Assembly (NCBI GenBank): GCA_003022985.1
Contig: PXTV01000014.1
Location: 1 to 7,319 of the forward strand
Reading direction: 5' to 3'
DNA: 7,319 nt
Source: Bacteroidetes bacterium SW_11_45_7
GTDB taxonomy: Bacteria; Bacteroidota; Bacteroidia; Chitinophagales; SW-11-45-7
The position numbers and the translations under genes were made by a program. Shown here piece by piece: positions 6,811-7,319 of the stretch. The first letter of the stretch is position 1. The number at the start of each line of letters is the position of its first letter. The notes beneath the pieces were generated by a model. It searched no databases and had not been told where the DNA came from. It saw only the letters and a list, made by a program, of their open reading frames with translations.

Positions 6811-7319
6811 CTATTTGTTAGACGAATCGTCATCGTCTTCCTCCGATGATGAGCCTTGTGGCGGATTACCGGCTATGTTATCGCGCATTTCCGTATCCGA
6901 TTGGATGTTCTTCATGCGGTAGTAATCCATTATGCCTACGTTGCCTTCTCGAAGGGCCTGAGCCATCGCTTTGGGCACTTCTGCTTCGGCTTCGATCACA
7001 CGGGCGCGGGCGTCCTGTGCTTTGGCCTTGTTCTCCTGCTCCTGGGCAACGGCCAGCGCTCTGCGCTCTTCGGCCCGTGCCTGCGCGATCTCCTTGTCAG
7101 CATTGGCTTGGTCGGTTTGCAATTCAGCACCAATGTTCTTGCCAATGTCCACATCAGCAATATCGATCGAGAGGATTTCAAAAGCCGTGCCGGAGTCGAG
7201 CCCCTTCTCAAGCACTAAACGCGATATCTTGTCCGGGTTTTCGAGAACGGCTTTATGGTCATCGGCTGAGCCGATGGACGTCACAATTCCTTCGCCAACC
7301 CTGGCCAGGATGGTTTCTT
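6811..7319 (-). CDS. floA: Flotillin-like protein FloA (UPF0365 family), C-terminal part; 5' end outside window
   Basis: About 168 C-terminal residues are visible, and the frame is open to the window edge. An internal GTG at 7284 is not the start, because the frame continues upstream with [20 protein letters not shown], a conserved stretch of this family. FloA proteins are about 330 residues, so roughly half is missing. They are membrane-anchored, self-assembling proteins of membrane microdomains that affect membrane fluidity and protein sorting. Visible here are [19 protein letters not shown] and then a long Ala/Glu/Arg/Lys coiled-coil region ([37 protein letters not shown]). Next come the conserved [19 protein letters not shown] and a very acidic tail ([13 protein letters not shown]) ending at TAG 6811-6813. 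The tail is probably variable between species. The membrane anchor lies outside the window. Nothing links it functionally to the plus-strand genes. Confidence 0.93.
   Translation of the reverse strand, partial: ETILARVGEGIVTSIGSADDHKAVLENPDKISRLVLEKGLDSGTAFEILSIDIADVDIGKNIGAELQTDQANADKEIAQARAEERRALAVAQEQENKAKAQDARARVIEAEAEVPKAMAQALREGNVGIMDYYRMKNIQSDTEMRDNIAGNPPQGSSSEEDDDDSSNK

Noticed and set aside
6856..7218. 120-codon plus-strand open frame opposite floA
   Set aside because: It is a mirror of the codon-biased coiled-coil region of floA, and the minus-strand product matches its family throughout.

Overview
The window is almost certainly from a member of the Bacteroidota. Two genes end in a C-terminal type IX secretion sorting domain (YPNP motif), and the outer-membrane receptor has the carboxypeptidase-regulatory-like N-terminal extension usual in this phylum. 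Two promoter-like sites match the Bacteroidota -7 element TAnnTTTG exactly, start codons lack obvious Shine-Dalgarno sequences, and the tRNA gene does not encode its CCA end. Genus cannot be read from the sequence.

Layout: 1-127 is an upstream control region with an AT-rich inverted repeat and an exact -7 element. From 170 to 6099 three co-directional genes lie with gaps of only 38 and 59 bases. First is a secreted lamin-tail-domain protein, split by an apparent frameshift near 716. Second is a 905-residue TonB-dependent receptor. Third is a 738-residue secreted protein with an OB-like domain, a fibronectin-type domain, a two-HKD phospholipase D/nuclease domain and a type IX sorting domain. 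From 6100 to 6636 no convincing gene is seen. This stretch holds two copies of a 126-144 base repeat, each ending in GC-rich hairpin units and a perfect 20-base palindrome, then an unexplained spacer. On the minus strand follow tRNA-Arg(ACG), with its own promoter and a strong terminator, and the C-terminal part of a flotillin-like floA gene that runs off the right edge.

The three plus-strand genes could form one functional unit: two proteins exported by type IX secretion, one of them a likely phosphodiesterase, next to a receptor that could import the product. The OB-like and lamin-tail domains both occur in known bacterial extracellular nucleases. My working hypothesis is therefore a nucleic-acid or other phosphodiester scavenging locus, organised like a polysaccharide utilisation locus but with no SusD protein. 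This is inference from domains and gene order. Neither the substrate nor operon transcription is shown by the sequence.
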